Shown in pieces: positions 8,009 through 17,400 of a stretch of 64,000 nt of DNA. The notes beneath the pieces were generated by a model that saw nothing but the letters and a program-made list of their open reading frames with translations, was not told where the DNA came from and made no database searches. Numbering within the stretch: the stretch's first letter is position 1; every line of letters begins with the position of its first letter. The translations under genes were made by a program, and so were the position numbers. The stretch comes from Microbacterium sp. TPD7012 (GTDB lineage Bacteria > Actinomycetota > Actinomycetes > Actinomycetales > Microbacteriaceae): the NCBI RefSeq assembly GCF_003075395.1, contig NZ_QDFV01000006.1, positions 124,001-188,000 of the forward strand, in the 5' to 3' direction.

Positions 8009-8724
8009 GCCGCCGTGGCGTGCTGCTGATCGGCGGCGGCTCCGACATCGGGCTCGCGATCGCCCGCGCCTTCACGGAGAGCGGGGATGCGGTCGTCGGC
8101 GTCGGACTCGAGCACTCGACGGACCCCGTCTTCGAGCAGTACCTCGTCGCCGACTGCAGCCGACCGGATGCCGCGGATCTCGCCGTCGCGGATGCCGAGG
8201 CGGCCCTGGGCCGCATCGACGTCGTCGTGCTCGCCGCCGCTCGCATGCCGATCGGCCGGGCGGACGCGACGAGCGACGAGGACTGGCGCGGCGCCATCGG
8301 CGCGACGCTGGACTCGGCGTTCTTCGTGGCCCGCGCCGCGCTCCCCCGTCTCGCACCGGGCTCATCGATCGTCGCGGTGACCTCGGTGAACTCCTCGCTC
8401 GCCGCTCCCGCGCTCCCCGCGTACGCCGCCGCCAAGGCCGGGGTCGACGGGCTCGTGCGGCAGCTGGCGCTCGACTACGGCCCGCGCGGCATCCGCGTCA
8501 ACGCCGTGCAGCCGGGGAGCATCTCCGCGACCGACACCGGCGAGAGCGAGGGCTACCCCCTCGGCCGCATCGGGCGTCCGGAGGAGGTCGCCGCCGTCGT
8601 GGCGTTCCTCGCCTCCGATGCCGCCTCGTTCGTGACCGGCACGTCGATCGCGGTCGACGGCGGCCTGTCGATCTCGTCGCCGGCCGCCTGGCTCAAGCCC
8701 GCGTTGCGCGAACGCTGGCTCTGA
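8005..8724 (+). CDS. SDR-family NAD(P)-dependent oxidoreductase
   Basis: A 239-residue classical short-chain dehydrogenase. The nucleotide loop is LIGGGSDIG (residues 8-16), a variant of TGxxxGIG. Catalytic Ser127 (VTSVNS), Tyr140 and Lys144 (YAAAK) are present with correct spacing, and SFVTGTSIAVDGG closes the domain. GTG 8005 overlaps the upstream stop (GTGA), so it is coupled to the DapA-like gene. In this locus it may oxidise a sugar or reduce a keto intermediate; its substrate is not evident. A long hairpin follows the gene. Confidence 0.9.
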   Translation: MSRRGVLLIGGGSDIGLAIARAFTESGDAVVGVGLEHSTDPVFEQYLVADCSRPDAADLAVADAEAALGRIDVVVLAAARMPIGRADATSDEDWRGAIGATLDSAFFVARAALPRLAPGSSIVAVTSVNSSLAAPALPAYAAAKAGVDGLVRQLALDYGPRGIRVNAVQPGSISATDTGESEGYPLGRIGRPEEVAAVVAFLASDAASFVTGTSIAVDGGLSISSPAAWLKPALRERWL

Positions 8725-8840
8725 CACACACCCGACAGCGACCACACCTGGCCCTGAGCCGTCGTCCACGACGCCTCGGGGCCAGTGGCGTCTCACCCGG
8801 TGCCTCTGGGCTCTCTCTCGCCGCCACAGCGACCGGACGC

Positions 8841-8881
8841 ACGCGATCGCCGCACCCGAGGACCGGGTACGGCGATCGCGT
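8841..8881. terminator. Bidirectional terminator hairpin
   Basis: Twelve-base perfect arms (8841-8852 and 8870-8881) surround a 17-base loop that itself contains CCCG...CGGG. It lies between the convergent SDR gene and the sugar-binding-protein gene. Confidence 0.75.
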
Positions 8882-8896
8882 GCAGAGGGGCGACGC

Positions 8897-10210
8897 TCAG
8901 GAGTTGGCGTCGAGCAGACCCTGCACTTCCTTCTTCAGGGCGTTGAGGCCCGCCTGCACGTCGACCTGTCCGGCGAGGATGGTCGCGACTCCGCCGCCGA
9001 TCGCGGCATCGATCTGCGCCGTCACGGCGACCCGGTCCCAGGCGGCACCGCGCGCGTGCTCGGAGACCTCCGTGCGGAAGGCGGTCTGGAACTTGTCCGC
9101 CGCGAGCGCGGGGATCTGGTCCGCGACCGACTTCGCCGCCGGAGCCACCGCCGAGCGCTCGTACAGGGCCGTCGCCGCCTTCACGTCGGTCGCCGCGTAC
9201 GTGATGAAGTCGCGGCTGGTGAGCTCGCCCTCGCCCGCGCTCGCGAAGAGGCCGGAGCCCCAGGCGCGGTTGTAGGACTTGTTCTTGCCCGAGGTCGGGC
9301 GGGCGATGGCACCGATGTTGTCGATGATGTTCTGCGGCGCGCCGTTCGTCTTGACGAAGGTCGAGGCGAGCGGAGCATCGTCGTACAGCGCGGCCCGGCC
9401 GCTCGCGAACAGGATGCGCGCGTCGCTCCGGGCGACGTTCGTCTGCGTGAGGCCCTCATCCTGGAGCGACTTGTACCAGGTCATGGCCTTGACGCTCTCG
9501 GCGTCGCCGATCGTGCAGGTGAAGTCGTCGGTGACGACCTCGCTGCCGAAGCCCCACATCCAGTGCACGGCATCCTTCAGATCGGGGTTCTTGGTCACCG
9601 CGGCGTACGGGATGAGCGAGGCGTCCTGCGCCTTGATCTTCTCGAGCGCGGTCGCGAACTGCTCGACCGTCATGCCCGATTTGATCCCGACGCTCTTCGC
9701 GATCTCGCCGTTCGTGATGATGCCGATGCCTGCGGCTGTCAGCGGAAGCACGAGGAGCTTCCCGTCCATCGTGTACGAGTCGAGGACGCCCTGCGGGATG
9801 CCGAGGCCCTTCGCGAGGTCCGTCAGGTCGGCGAGCACGTCCATGGGCGTGAGCACCTGCCACCCGCCGGACTGCCCGACGCCCAGGAGCTTGCCGGAGC
9901 GGCCGGTCAGGGCGAGCTGGGTGGCGGCCTGGTCGTAGGGGTAGATCACGGGTGCGACGGTCGCGCCGGAGTCCTTGGCGAAGCCGTCGAGGATGCCCTG
10001 CCACGCGGGCTTCAGCGCCTCCTCGCCGAGCGAGTTGCCGTAGAAGTTGATGGTCTCGGCCTTGGTCGCCGCATTCGCGGTGCTCCCGGCGCCGGTGCCG
10101 GGGGCCGCGGGCGTCGCGCAGCCCGCGAGGGCGAGCGCGCCGAAGGCGGCAAGTGCCGTGCCGCCGCCGAGGAAGGCGCGACGGCTCAGCTGCGAGTTCG
10201 AGATGTTCAT
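8897..10210 (-). CDS. Sugar ABC transporter substrate-binding lipoprotein (CUT1)
   Basis: A 437-residue extracytoplasmic solute-binding protein. The N-terminus has a twin-arginine-like SRRAFLGGG followed by a hydrophobic stretch and the lipobox LALAGC, so it is probably a Tat-exported lipoprotein. The body resembles family 1 extracellular sugar-binding proteins. ATG 10210 has AAGGAG eight bases upstream; an upstream in-frame start lacks conservation. It is the third and last gene of an operon whose first two encode the permeases. No ATPase gene is present; CUT1 systems often share an MsiK-type ATPase encoded elsewhere. The ligand is probably an oligosaccharide released by the nearby exported proteins. 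Confidence 0.9.
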   Translation of the reverse strand: MNISNSQLSRRAFLGGGTALAAFGALALAGCATPAAPGTGAGSTANAATKAETINFYGNSLGEEALKPAWQGILDGFAKDSGATVAPVIYPYDQAATQLALTGRSGKLLGVGQSGGWQVLTPMDVLADLTDLAKGLGIPQGVLDSYTMDGKLLVLPLTAAGIGIITNGEIAKSVGIKSGMTVEQFATALEKIKAQDASLIPYAAVTKNPDLKDAVHWMWGFGSEVVTDDFTCTIGDAESVKAMTWYKSLQDEGLTQTNVARSDARILFASGRAALYDDAPLASTFVKTNGAPQNIIDNIGAIARPTSGKNKSYNRAWGSGLFASAGEGELTSRDFITYAATDVKAATALYERSAVAPAAKSVADQIPALAADKFQTAFRTEVSEHARGAAWDRVAVTAQIDAAIGGGVATILAGQVDVQAGLNALKKEVQGLLDANS

Positions 10211-10263
10211 GGTGACTGCTCCTTCTTCGAGGTGTGGGGGTCGAGCTGTTCGGCGGTGCATGG

Positions 10264-11121
10264 CTACCCCTTGACCGCACCGGCCGCAAGACCGGAGACG
10301 AAGTAGCGCTGCAGGAGGATGAAGATGAGGACGAGCGGCAGGGACGTCACGAGCGACGCGGCCATGAGGGCCGGCCAGTCGGCGGTGCCCTCGCGGATGA
10401 ACGCCTGGGTGAGGCCCGCGGGGAGCGTCTGCTTGTCGGGTCCGGCGAGCGTGAGCGCGAACAGCAGATCGCTCCAGCCCCTCATGAACGCGAACATCGC
10501 CGCCGTGATGAGTCCCGGCACGACGAGCGGGAACACGATGCGGAACATGGTGCCCGTGCGGGAGAGTCCGTCGACCTTCGCCGCCTCGAGGATGTCGTCG
10601 GGGAGACCGTCGATGATGCCCTTCAACAGGAACACCGCGAGCGGCAGGGTGAACGTCGTGAACGAGATGATCAGGGCGGTGTACGTGTACAGCAGCCCGG
10701 CGGAGCTCAGCATCAGGTACAGCGAGATGAGCAGGAGGGCGCCGGGGATCAGCTGCCCGATCAGGAACATGAACATGATCGCGTTGCGTCCGCGGTAGCG
10801 GAACTTCGACAGCGAGTACGCCATGAGCCCGCCGACCAGGACCGCGAGCACCGCGGTTCCGGTCGAGACGATGACGCTGTTCAGGAGGTTCTTCAGCAGG
10901 GCGTCGTTCTGGAAGAAGCCGATGAAGTTCTCGAGCGTGGGATCGACCGGGAAGAACGGCCGATCCACCGCGAAGACATCCTCCTTCTTCGTGAACGCGG
11001 TCGCCGTGAGCCAGTAGATCGGCAGCAGACCGAACAGGGCGAGCAGCAGGAGCAGGACGCGCCCGGGGATGGAAAGGTGGGGGCGGATGATCGACTCGCC
11101 GATGTCGCGGGAACGGCGCAT
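10264..11121 (-). CDS. Carbohydrate ABC transporter permease, MalG type
   Basis: A 285-residue inner-membrane permease with about six transmembrane helices. The cytoplasmic EAA loop that contacts the ATPase is EAAKVDGLSRTGTMFRIVFP. It begins at ATG 11121, overlapping the stop of the MalF-type gene by one base (TGATG), which indicates coupled translation of the heterodimer. It is followed by the binding-protein gene after about 50 bases. A much longer open frame upstream is out of frame with the partner gene and is not coding. Confidence 0.93.
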   Translation of the reverse strand: MRRSRDIGESIIRPHLSIPGRVLLLLLALFGLLPIYWLTATAFTKKEDVFAVDRPFFPVDPTLENFIGFFQNDALLKNLLNSVIVSTGTAVLAVLVGGLMAYSLSKFRYRGRNAIMFMFLIGQLIPGALLLISLYLMLSSAGLLYTYTALIISFTTFTLPLAVFLLKGIIDGLPDDILEAAKVDGLSRTGTMFRIVFPLVVPGLITAAMFAFMRGWSDLLFALTLAGPDKQTLPAGLTQAFIREGTADWPALMAASLVTSLPLVLIFILLQRYFVSGLAAGAVKG

Positions 11122-12053
11122 CACTTCTCCAGTCGTCGGTTGAGGAGCAGGTATCCGCTCGAGATGATGGCGAGGAGCACGAGCCAGAGGGCGCCCATCG
11201 CTGAGGCCTTCCCGAGCTCGTAGCTGCCGAAGGCCAGGTGGTAGAGGCTGACCGCGAGGGTCGTGGTCGAGTTGCCCGGGCCGCCGCCGGTCATGACGAA
11301 GATCGTGTCGAAGTTGCCGAAGTTGTAGATGAACTCCAGCACGGCGACGAGCGTGACCGGGCCGGCGATGTGCGGCAGGGAGATGTAGCGGAAGCGCTGC
11401 GCTCGTGTGGCGCCGTCGATGGTGGCGGCCTCGATCTGCTCGCTCGGCAGCGTCTGGAGCACCGCGAGTGCGACGACCATGATCCAGGGGAACGAGTGCC
11501 AGGTCTTGGCGATGACCACTGCGGCCATCGCACCGACCGGGTTGCCGAGCATGCTGACCTCCGGCATCCCGAAGATCGCGAGCACGTGGTTGACGACGCC
11601 GTAGCTGTCGTTGAAGATCCACGCCCAGAGGAAGGACACGACGACGCCGGGGAGCAGCCACGGCAGCATCAGGGCGCCGCGCAGGATGTTCCGTCCGCGC
11701 AGTCGTGCGTTCAGCAGCAGGGCGAGGGCGACGCCGAGCACGAGCGGAAAGACGGTGGACAGCGAGGCGAAGATCAGCGTCGTGCCGAGGCGGGCGAAGA
11801 ACTCGTCCCAGATCGCGGCGTAGTTGCCGAGCCCCACGAAGGTGCGCTCCGGGCGCAGCAGCGACTGATCGTAGAGGCTGGTGCCGATGCTCGACACGAG
11901 CGGGAAGATCGCGATCACGAGGAACAGGAGGACCGCGGGAAGTGCGATCATGAAACCGAAGGTGCGGTCCTTCGCGCCCAGCGTGGAGCGCCGCCCGGAA
12001 CGTGGCTCGGCCTGCTCGCTCTTCGCGGGCCGCTCGAGGATGGCTTGTTGCAT
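11121..12053 (-). CDS. Carbohydrate ABC transporter permease, MalF type
   Basis: A 310-residue permease, first gene of the sugar transporter operon. It has a cytoplasmic N-terminus rich in charged residues, then six membrane segments beginning FGFMIALPAVLLFLVIAIFP. The EAA loop reads EAATIDGATRAQRFRYISLP. ATG 12053 has GGAAAG upstream at suitable spacing. The operon is divergent from the IclR regulator, with an operator-like element about 110 bases upstream of the start. Confidence 0.92.
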   Translation of the reverse strand: MQQAILERPAKSEQAEPRSGRRSTLGAKDRTFGFMIALPAVLLFLVIAIFPLVSSIGTSLYDQSLLRPERTFVGLGNYAAIWDEFFARLGTTLIFASLSTVFPLVLGVALALLLNARLRGRNILRGALMLPWLLPGVVVSFLWAWIFNDSYGVVNHVLAIFGMPEVSMLGNPVGAMAAVVIAKTWHSFPWIMVVALAVLQTLPSEQIEAATIDGATRAQRFRYISLPHIAGPVTLVAVLEFIYNFGNFDTIFVMTGGGPGNSTTTLAVSLYHLAFGSYELGKASAMGALWLVLLAIISSGYLLLNRRLEK

Positions 12054-12160
12054 TGCAGTCGCTTTCCAGTAGGGACGACCCCGGATGGGGCCCTGCGCGT
12101 CGTCGTCACAGTCGTCGACGTCGACGTGCCGCAAGTCAACCACATTGCGGATGCGAAATC

Positions 12161-12190
12161 CACAAAATGCATAAGACACCCACATTTGTG
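12161..12190. promoter_or_regulatory. Putative IclR operator between transporter and regulator
   Basis: CACAAAATGCATAAGAC at 12161-12177 matches 7031-7047 at 15 of 17 bases. The same site forms an inverted repeat CACAAA-N18-TTTGTG ending at 12190. It lies between the divergent permease and IclR genes, the usual place for autoregulation plus control of the transporter. Confidence 0.6.
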
Positions 12191-12281
12191 TTGCTCGCCG
12201 CCATTTCTCTCATTAGGATGACTGGCAGCGGTGACGAGCCGCAGCGTCGCGGAGCGGCGACCGTATGGAGGAGGAGTCACG

Positions 12282-13085
12282 ATGGCATCGGAATCGGTGG
12301 GCGGCACCCAGACCGTCGAACGGGCGATGTCCTTGCTCGCCTGCTTCACCGAGGAGTCGGGTGAGCTGAGGGTCTCGGAGCTGTGCACGCTCACCGGGCT
12401 CGGTCAGTCCACCGTCTCGCGCATGATGTCCGCGCTCGACCGGATGAAGTTCGTGGTCCAGGACGGTCGCACGGGACTCTACCGACTCGGCCCCGCAGCC
12501 GTCTCGCTCGGCACGATCGCCCTGAACGGCTCGCCGATCTTCCGCGCCTCGCGGCAGATCGCGCAGAACCTGGCCCGCAAGATCGAGATCGGCGTGAACG
12601 TCGCCGAGCTCAGCGGCTTCACGTTCACCTACCTCTGCAACTTCGAGGGCGCCCTCGCCCCCAAGTCGTTCGCCATGGCGGGCCGCACCGGTCCGCTGCA
12701 CGCCACGGGCCTCGGCAAGGCCCTGCTGTCCGGGATGACTTCCGACAAGGTGGACGAGTACTTCGCTCAGACCCCCCAGCGATTCACCCCGCACACGATC
12801 GTCGACCGCGACGCCATGCAGGTCGCGCTCGACGAGACCCGCAGCCGGGGCTACGCGACCGAGATCGAGGAGCTCGCCTTCGGCCGCGCCTGCATCGCCG
12901 CCCCCATCCACAACCGCGCAGGGGAGATCGTCGCCGGCCTCTCCGCCAGCGGCCCGCTCTCGGTGCTGGATCTCCACGCCCCGCACCAGGAGCTGGCCCT
13001 GCAGCTCATCGAGGCCGCGGACGAGATCTCCGTCGCCCTCGGCTACAGCCCCTCCCGCACCGCCACCGCGTTCGCGACGCTCTGA
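12282..13085 (+). CDS. IclR-family transcriptional regulator
   Basis: A 267-residue regulator. The N-terminal winged helix-turn-helix spans about residues 8-65, with VSELCTLTGLGQSTVSRMMS as the recognition region. The C-terminal IclR effector domain includes GPLHATGLGKALLS and the ARGYA-like RSRGYATEIEE segment. ATG 12282 is chosen for the GGAGGAGG site just upstream; the open frame extends back to 12231. It is divergent from the CUT1 operon and upstream of the dehydratase gene. The repeated 17-base element suggests it controls both the transporter and the lactonase/lyase promoters. The effector is likely a sugar-acid intermediate (inference). Confidence 0.93.
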   Translation: MASESVGGTQTVERAMSLLACFTEESGELRVSELCTLTGLGQSTVSRMMSALDRMKFVVQDGRTGLYRLGPAAVSLGTIALNGSPIFRASRQIAQNLARKIEIGVNVAELSGFTFTYLCNFEGALAPKSFAMAGRTGPLHATGLGKALLSGMTSDKVDEYFAQTPQRFTPHTIVDRDAMQVALDETRSRGYATEIEELAFGRACIAAPIHNRAGEIVAGLSASGPLSVLDLHAPHQELALQLIEAADEISVALGYSPSRTATAFATL

Positions 13086-13175
13086 GCCCCCGCCGCGGCG
13101 GACCGCGGCACCCCGATCCTTCTGCCGTGGCACACGCCGCCGGCTTCTCGCCCATCGATGTCTTTGGAGACCCCT

Positions 13176-14336
13176 GTGAGAATCACGCGCGTCCAGACCT
13201 TCCCGCTCTACCTCTCCAAGGAGGATGCGAACAACTCCTACGCCGGCGACACGGGCGTGGAGCATCGCGGCTACGTCATCCGTCCGCCGTGGCGGAGCCT
13301 CTACTCCCCCGGATACGAGACGCTGCTGGTCAAGATCGAGACCGATGACGGTCTCGTCGGCTGGGGCGAGGCCCTCGCCCCCGTCGCCCCGGTCGTCGCC
13401 GCCGCCATCGTCGACAATCTGCTCACGCCGCTCATCCTCGGAGAGGACCCGCGCTCCGTCCGCACCCTCTGGCACCGCATGTCGGAGTCGATGCGCGAGC
13501 GCGGACACCTCACCGGCCACCAGGCCGACGCGATGGCCGCCGTCGACATCGCGCTCTGGGACCTCTGGGGTCACGCGACCGGGCTCTCGGTGTCCGAGCT
13601 CGCGGGAGGACGCTTCCACGAGGTCCTGCCCGCCTACGTGTCCGGCATCCGCGGCGTCGATGACGTCGAGCGCGCCGAGAAGGCCGCCGAGCTGGTGGAA
13701 GGCGGCGTCCGACGGATCAAGCTGCACCTCGGCGTCGACATCCGCACCGATCTCGCGACCTTCGACGCGATCCGCGCCGTGCATCCCGATCTCGACGTCG
13801 CGCTCGACGCGCACTGGACCTACCGTCTCGGCGAGGCGCGCGCGCTCGGTCGGGAGCTGGATGACCGGAGGGCCTGGTTCTTCGAGGCGCCTCTCGCACC
13901 CGAGGACGTCGAGGGGCACCGAGACCTCGCCGTCGCTCTCGCCACGCCGATCGCCGTCGGCGAGGCCATGCGCAGCCGCTTCGAGTTCACGGACTGGCTC
14001 GCCCGCCGCGCCCTCGGCGTCGCCCAGCCCGACATCGGTCGTACGGGCATCACGGAGGGACTCGCGATCACCGCCGTCGCCGATGCCTTCCACGTGCCGG
14101 TGGCGCCGCACCACTCCGCGGCCTTCGGCATCGCGATGGCCGCAGGCGTGCACGTCGCGGCGAGCGCGGCCTCGCTGCTCGCGTTCGAGTACCAGCCGTT
14201 CACCCTGCCGGTCGCCAACCGTCTGCTCACCAGCCCGCTCGAGGTGCGCCCGGACGGCGGATTCCTCGTCCCGACCGGCCCTGGCCTCGGCGTGACCGTC
14301 GACGAAGCGGCCATCCAGGAGTACGTGCGGCACTGA
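13176..14336 (+). CDS. Enolase-superfamily sugar-acid dehydratase (mandelate racemase subgroup)
   Basis: A 386-residue mandelate racemase/muconate lactonizing enzyme family protein. Metal ligands are Asp211, Glu237 and Glu263. Acid/base residues are Lys182 and His184 (RIKLHL), His213 (DAHW), and the Asp286-His312 pair (QPDIGRTG, VAPHH). Asp-x-His at the first ligand and the C-terminal His-Asp dyad resemble galactonate/gluconate-type dehydratases, so the product is probably a 2-keto-3-deoxy sugar acid. GTG 13176 is preferred because GGAGA lies five bases upstream; ATG 13158 would add six residues. It follows the IclR gene by about 90 bases. Confidence 0.88.
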   Translation: MRITRVQTFPLYLSKEDANNSYAGDTGVEHRGYVIRPPWRSLYSPGYETLLVKIETDDGLVGWGEALAPVAPVVAAAIVDNLLTPLILGEDPRSVRTLWHRMSESMRERGHLTGHQADAMAAVDIALWDLWGHATGLSVSELAGGRFHEVLPAYVSGIRGVDDVERAEKAAELVEGGVRRIKLHLGVDIRTDLATFDAIRAVHPDLDVALDAHWTYRLGEARALGRELDDRRAWFFEAPLAPEDVEGHRDLAVALATPIAVGEAMRSRFEFTDWLARRALGVAQPDIGRTGITEGLAITAVADAFHVPVAPHHSAAFGIAMAAGVHVAASAASLLAFEYQPFTLPVANRLLTSPLEVRPDGGFLVPTGPGLGVTVDEAAIQEYVRH

Positions 14337-14362
14337 GCGCGCCGCACCGCCCACGACGACAG

Positions 14363-14410
14363 AACGGGTGGGTGGGGCCGGAGTCTTCACTCCGGCCCCA
14401 CCCACCCGTT
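14363..14410. terminator. Very strong bidirectional terminator hairpin
   Basis: Perfect 22-base arms (14363-14384 and 14389-14410) close on a CTTC tetraloop between convergent genes. There is no U-tract. The stability suggests an end-point for both transcripts. Confidence 0.9.
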
Positions 14411-14415
14411 CCGCG

Positions 14416-17400
14416 TCAGTCCCCGATGCGGACGAACTGCGCGGCGCTGACCCGGTGGATGCTGGTGTTGCGGACTTCGAGCCGCACCACTCCCGTCGCG
14501 CCCGCGTCGTATCGGAACGTGCCCAGCGAGCGCCAGGCCGCGGCGCCCTGCGTCTGATCGACGATGACCTCCGAGCTCCCGCCCTGATGCTCGACCACGT
14601 AGGCGGCCGACGTCGTGGTCGTCGGATTCGTGGGATACCAGACCGACACCCGATAGAGCCCGGACTGCGGAAGGGACACGTTCCAGGTGACCGTGCTGCC
14701 CACCGAGTCGGAGTCGCTGTATCGCGTCCTGGTGCCGTTCCACCCGGAGAGGCCGCTCGGGTACCACGTGCCCGCCTCCAGGTATCCGGGCCAGGGCGAC
14801 TGGGTGTGCGCGATCACGCCTTCGTCGGCGACCCGGACCAGCACGCCGCGGCGCAGGTTCTGATCGAGCCGCGCCTCGAACCGGGTCGACGACCCCGGCG
14901 CGATGCCCGAACCGGCGGTGACGGTCCAGGTGTGCGTCAGATCGGAACGCGGCGGCACGGTGACGACCGCGTCCCGTTGCCCGATGCTCCATCCGGAGGT
15001 CCCGTACAGCGAGAGCGTGCCCTGCATCGGCGTCACCCCGGTGTTGATGACGAGCGCGGTCAGCTGGACCACCGCGCCGGGTCCGCTGATGATGTCGGTG
15101 TCGGTCGTCAGCGACACCAGCCGGCGTCGGTCGATGACCTCGATCGTGGCGGGGCGGAGCGTCACGGGGTCCTCGCCGGCGATCGACAGCTTCGCCGTGA
15201 CCTTCACCTCGCCGAGGGCGGCGGAGGCGGCGATGACGGCCGCCGCCTCCACGCGCGCGACGCCCTCTGCCGGCACGGTGATCGCGGGCACGGCGCCCTC
15301 GAGCTGCCAGCCGCTCGGCAGCGTCACGGCCACATCGCCGGTGACCGGATCGTCTGTCGCGTTCCGCACCTCGATCGTGAGCGGCACCCGGTCGCCGGCG
15401 GTTCCGCTCGCCTGGGCGACCACGTCTCCCGCCACTCCGGGGTTGGCGCCGGTGATCCTCGCCGGGAGGCGGAGCGTGACCTCCTCCGTCGTCGCGCCGC
15501 CGAACGAGATCGTGTAGCGGAACGTCTGCTCGATGTCGTCGACGCCGATCGTCCACTCGTAGGGGAACTCCTTCGCCGGAGCCTGCTGTGCTGCCCCGTC
15601 GCCGATCCGGTAGGACAGGGTCGCCGGCTGCTCGGTATCGATCTGCACGTAGGCGTCGTATCCCTGACCGCCAGGACGCACCAGCAGCAGACCTCGCGCG
15701 ATGCCGTACTCGGTGGCGGGATCCGCGTCCACCTCATGGAAGCTGTCGGCTCCGTGGTCGACGATGTCGTCGGACGGCAGAGCGGGCCGCTGCACGGCGA
15801 GGGTCCGCACCACGAGGGCGACGAGTCCGCGAGCAGGCACGGTCACGGCGATCTGCCCTCTTCGCGCCGCCCGGTTCGAACGGCTTCCGTCGGCGGCGAT
15901 GACCTCGACGGGAAGCGCCGCCGCGCGGTGCGCGCCGGTCAGTTCAGTGGCGAGATCGACGACGACCTGCTGGTCGGTACCCGCCGAGTTGGTGAGACTG
16001 ATGTAGAGCGAGTCGTTGCCGACGCCGGCGATCCAGTTGACCAGCGGGTTGTCGAGCGCGATCAGCCCCGCAGGGAAGTACGGCCAGACACCGTCCTCGC
16101 CGAAGAACGTGCCGGGAGCGTGGCCGTAGGCGAAGAACTTGAAGTAGGCGAAGTCCGCCTCGAACACGTGCGGGAAATCGATGCTGCCCCCGCTCCGGTA
16201 GAAGCTCTCGCTGATCAGATAGTCCATCGCGAGGCCGAGCTGGGCGGGCGCGTGATGGAAGTAGTACCCGGTGATCCCCACCGGACCGCTCGTGGCGAAG
16301 TCCGGCTTCATGTGGGCCACCTGGAACTGGCGACCGTAGTAGCCGGGATACGTGGTGAATCGGCCGATGACCATGTTGTGCGCCACGTCGGCCAGCAGCG
16401 CGTCGCCGGTGTGATGCGCCAGCCGCAGGAGCGCGCCCGCCCAGCAGGGGTTGAACACGTAGCCGCCGCCGGGGTCCGTCAGCGTGCTGACCCCGAGCTT
16501 GAACGAGGACAGCGCCTCGAACGTGAGACCCGAGGGCGAGACGTACCAGGCCGGCACCGTCTCGGTCGGGACGTCGGTGGTGGGATAGGACGGCAGCGAG
16601 CTGCGCGACTCCCAGTCGTACTGCTGGGTGATGATGTGCCCCTCGGGAACGGTGACCGTCTGATCGGGCACAGGGCGGACCGCCGTCTGCGTGATGAATC
16701 GCTGCACCTCGCGATAGGCGCCTGCGAGGAACTCCGCCTCCCCCGTCGCCTCGAACATCTCGAGAAGGTCGACCCAGTACTTCGAGAAGCTGTAGGCGAA
16801 CCCGCCGGGCGGCTGGCCGTTGCCACGATACGGCGTGAGGATCTGCTCCTGCACGTAGCGCCGGGCGATCAGCGTCGCCTCGGCCAGATAGGCCGGATCG
16901 CCCGTCGCCCGATACGTCGCCAGCGCGTTCGAGAAGGGGGCACGGCTCTGACCGACGACGCCGGCCTTGGTGGCCTGCAGCGCGAGACGCTGGATCCCCG
17001 CGTTGCGACCGTGCGTGAGCTGATACAGGGACGTGAGGTTCACGGCATCCGTCGGTATCCTGCCGATCCGGTACTGCGTCGTGTCGTTGTACACCGGACT
17101 GCCGATGACGGGCGAGTGCCCGATGCCCTTCCGGGAGAGCTGGTACTCGATGAGGGGACGCGCACGTCTGTCGTAGAGCGTGCTGTCGCCCGTTCCGGTC
17201 AGATAGTGGGCGGCGAGCACGACGCCGCTGGCGGCCGCGCGCACGGCATCCTCGTTCTCCACGTCGACGAAGCCCTTGGCCCGGTTCCACCAGCCCGAGA
17301 ACGACGGGATGTAGTCGACCGAGTCGTCGCCGTCCGGCTCCACGGCGATCAGCGCCGCCATCGCATGCACGGCATCCGTGAGCGAACGGTCGTAGACGTT

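Noticed and set aside
12213..14405. A 730-codon minus-strand open frame
   Set aside because: It lies antisense to the IclR and dehydratase genes, has low-complexity Arg/Glu/Gly composition and no motif.
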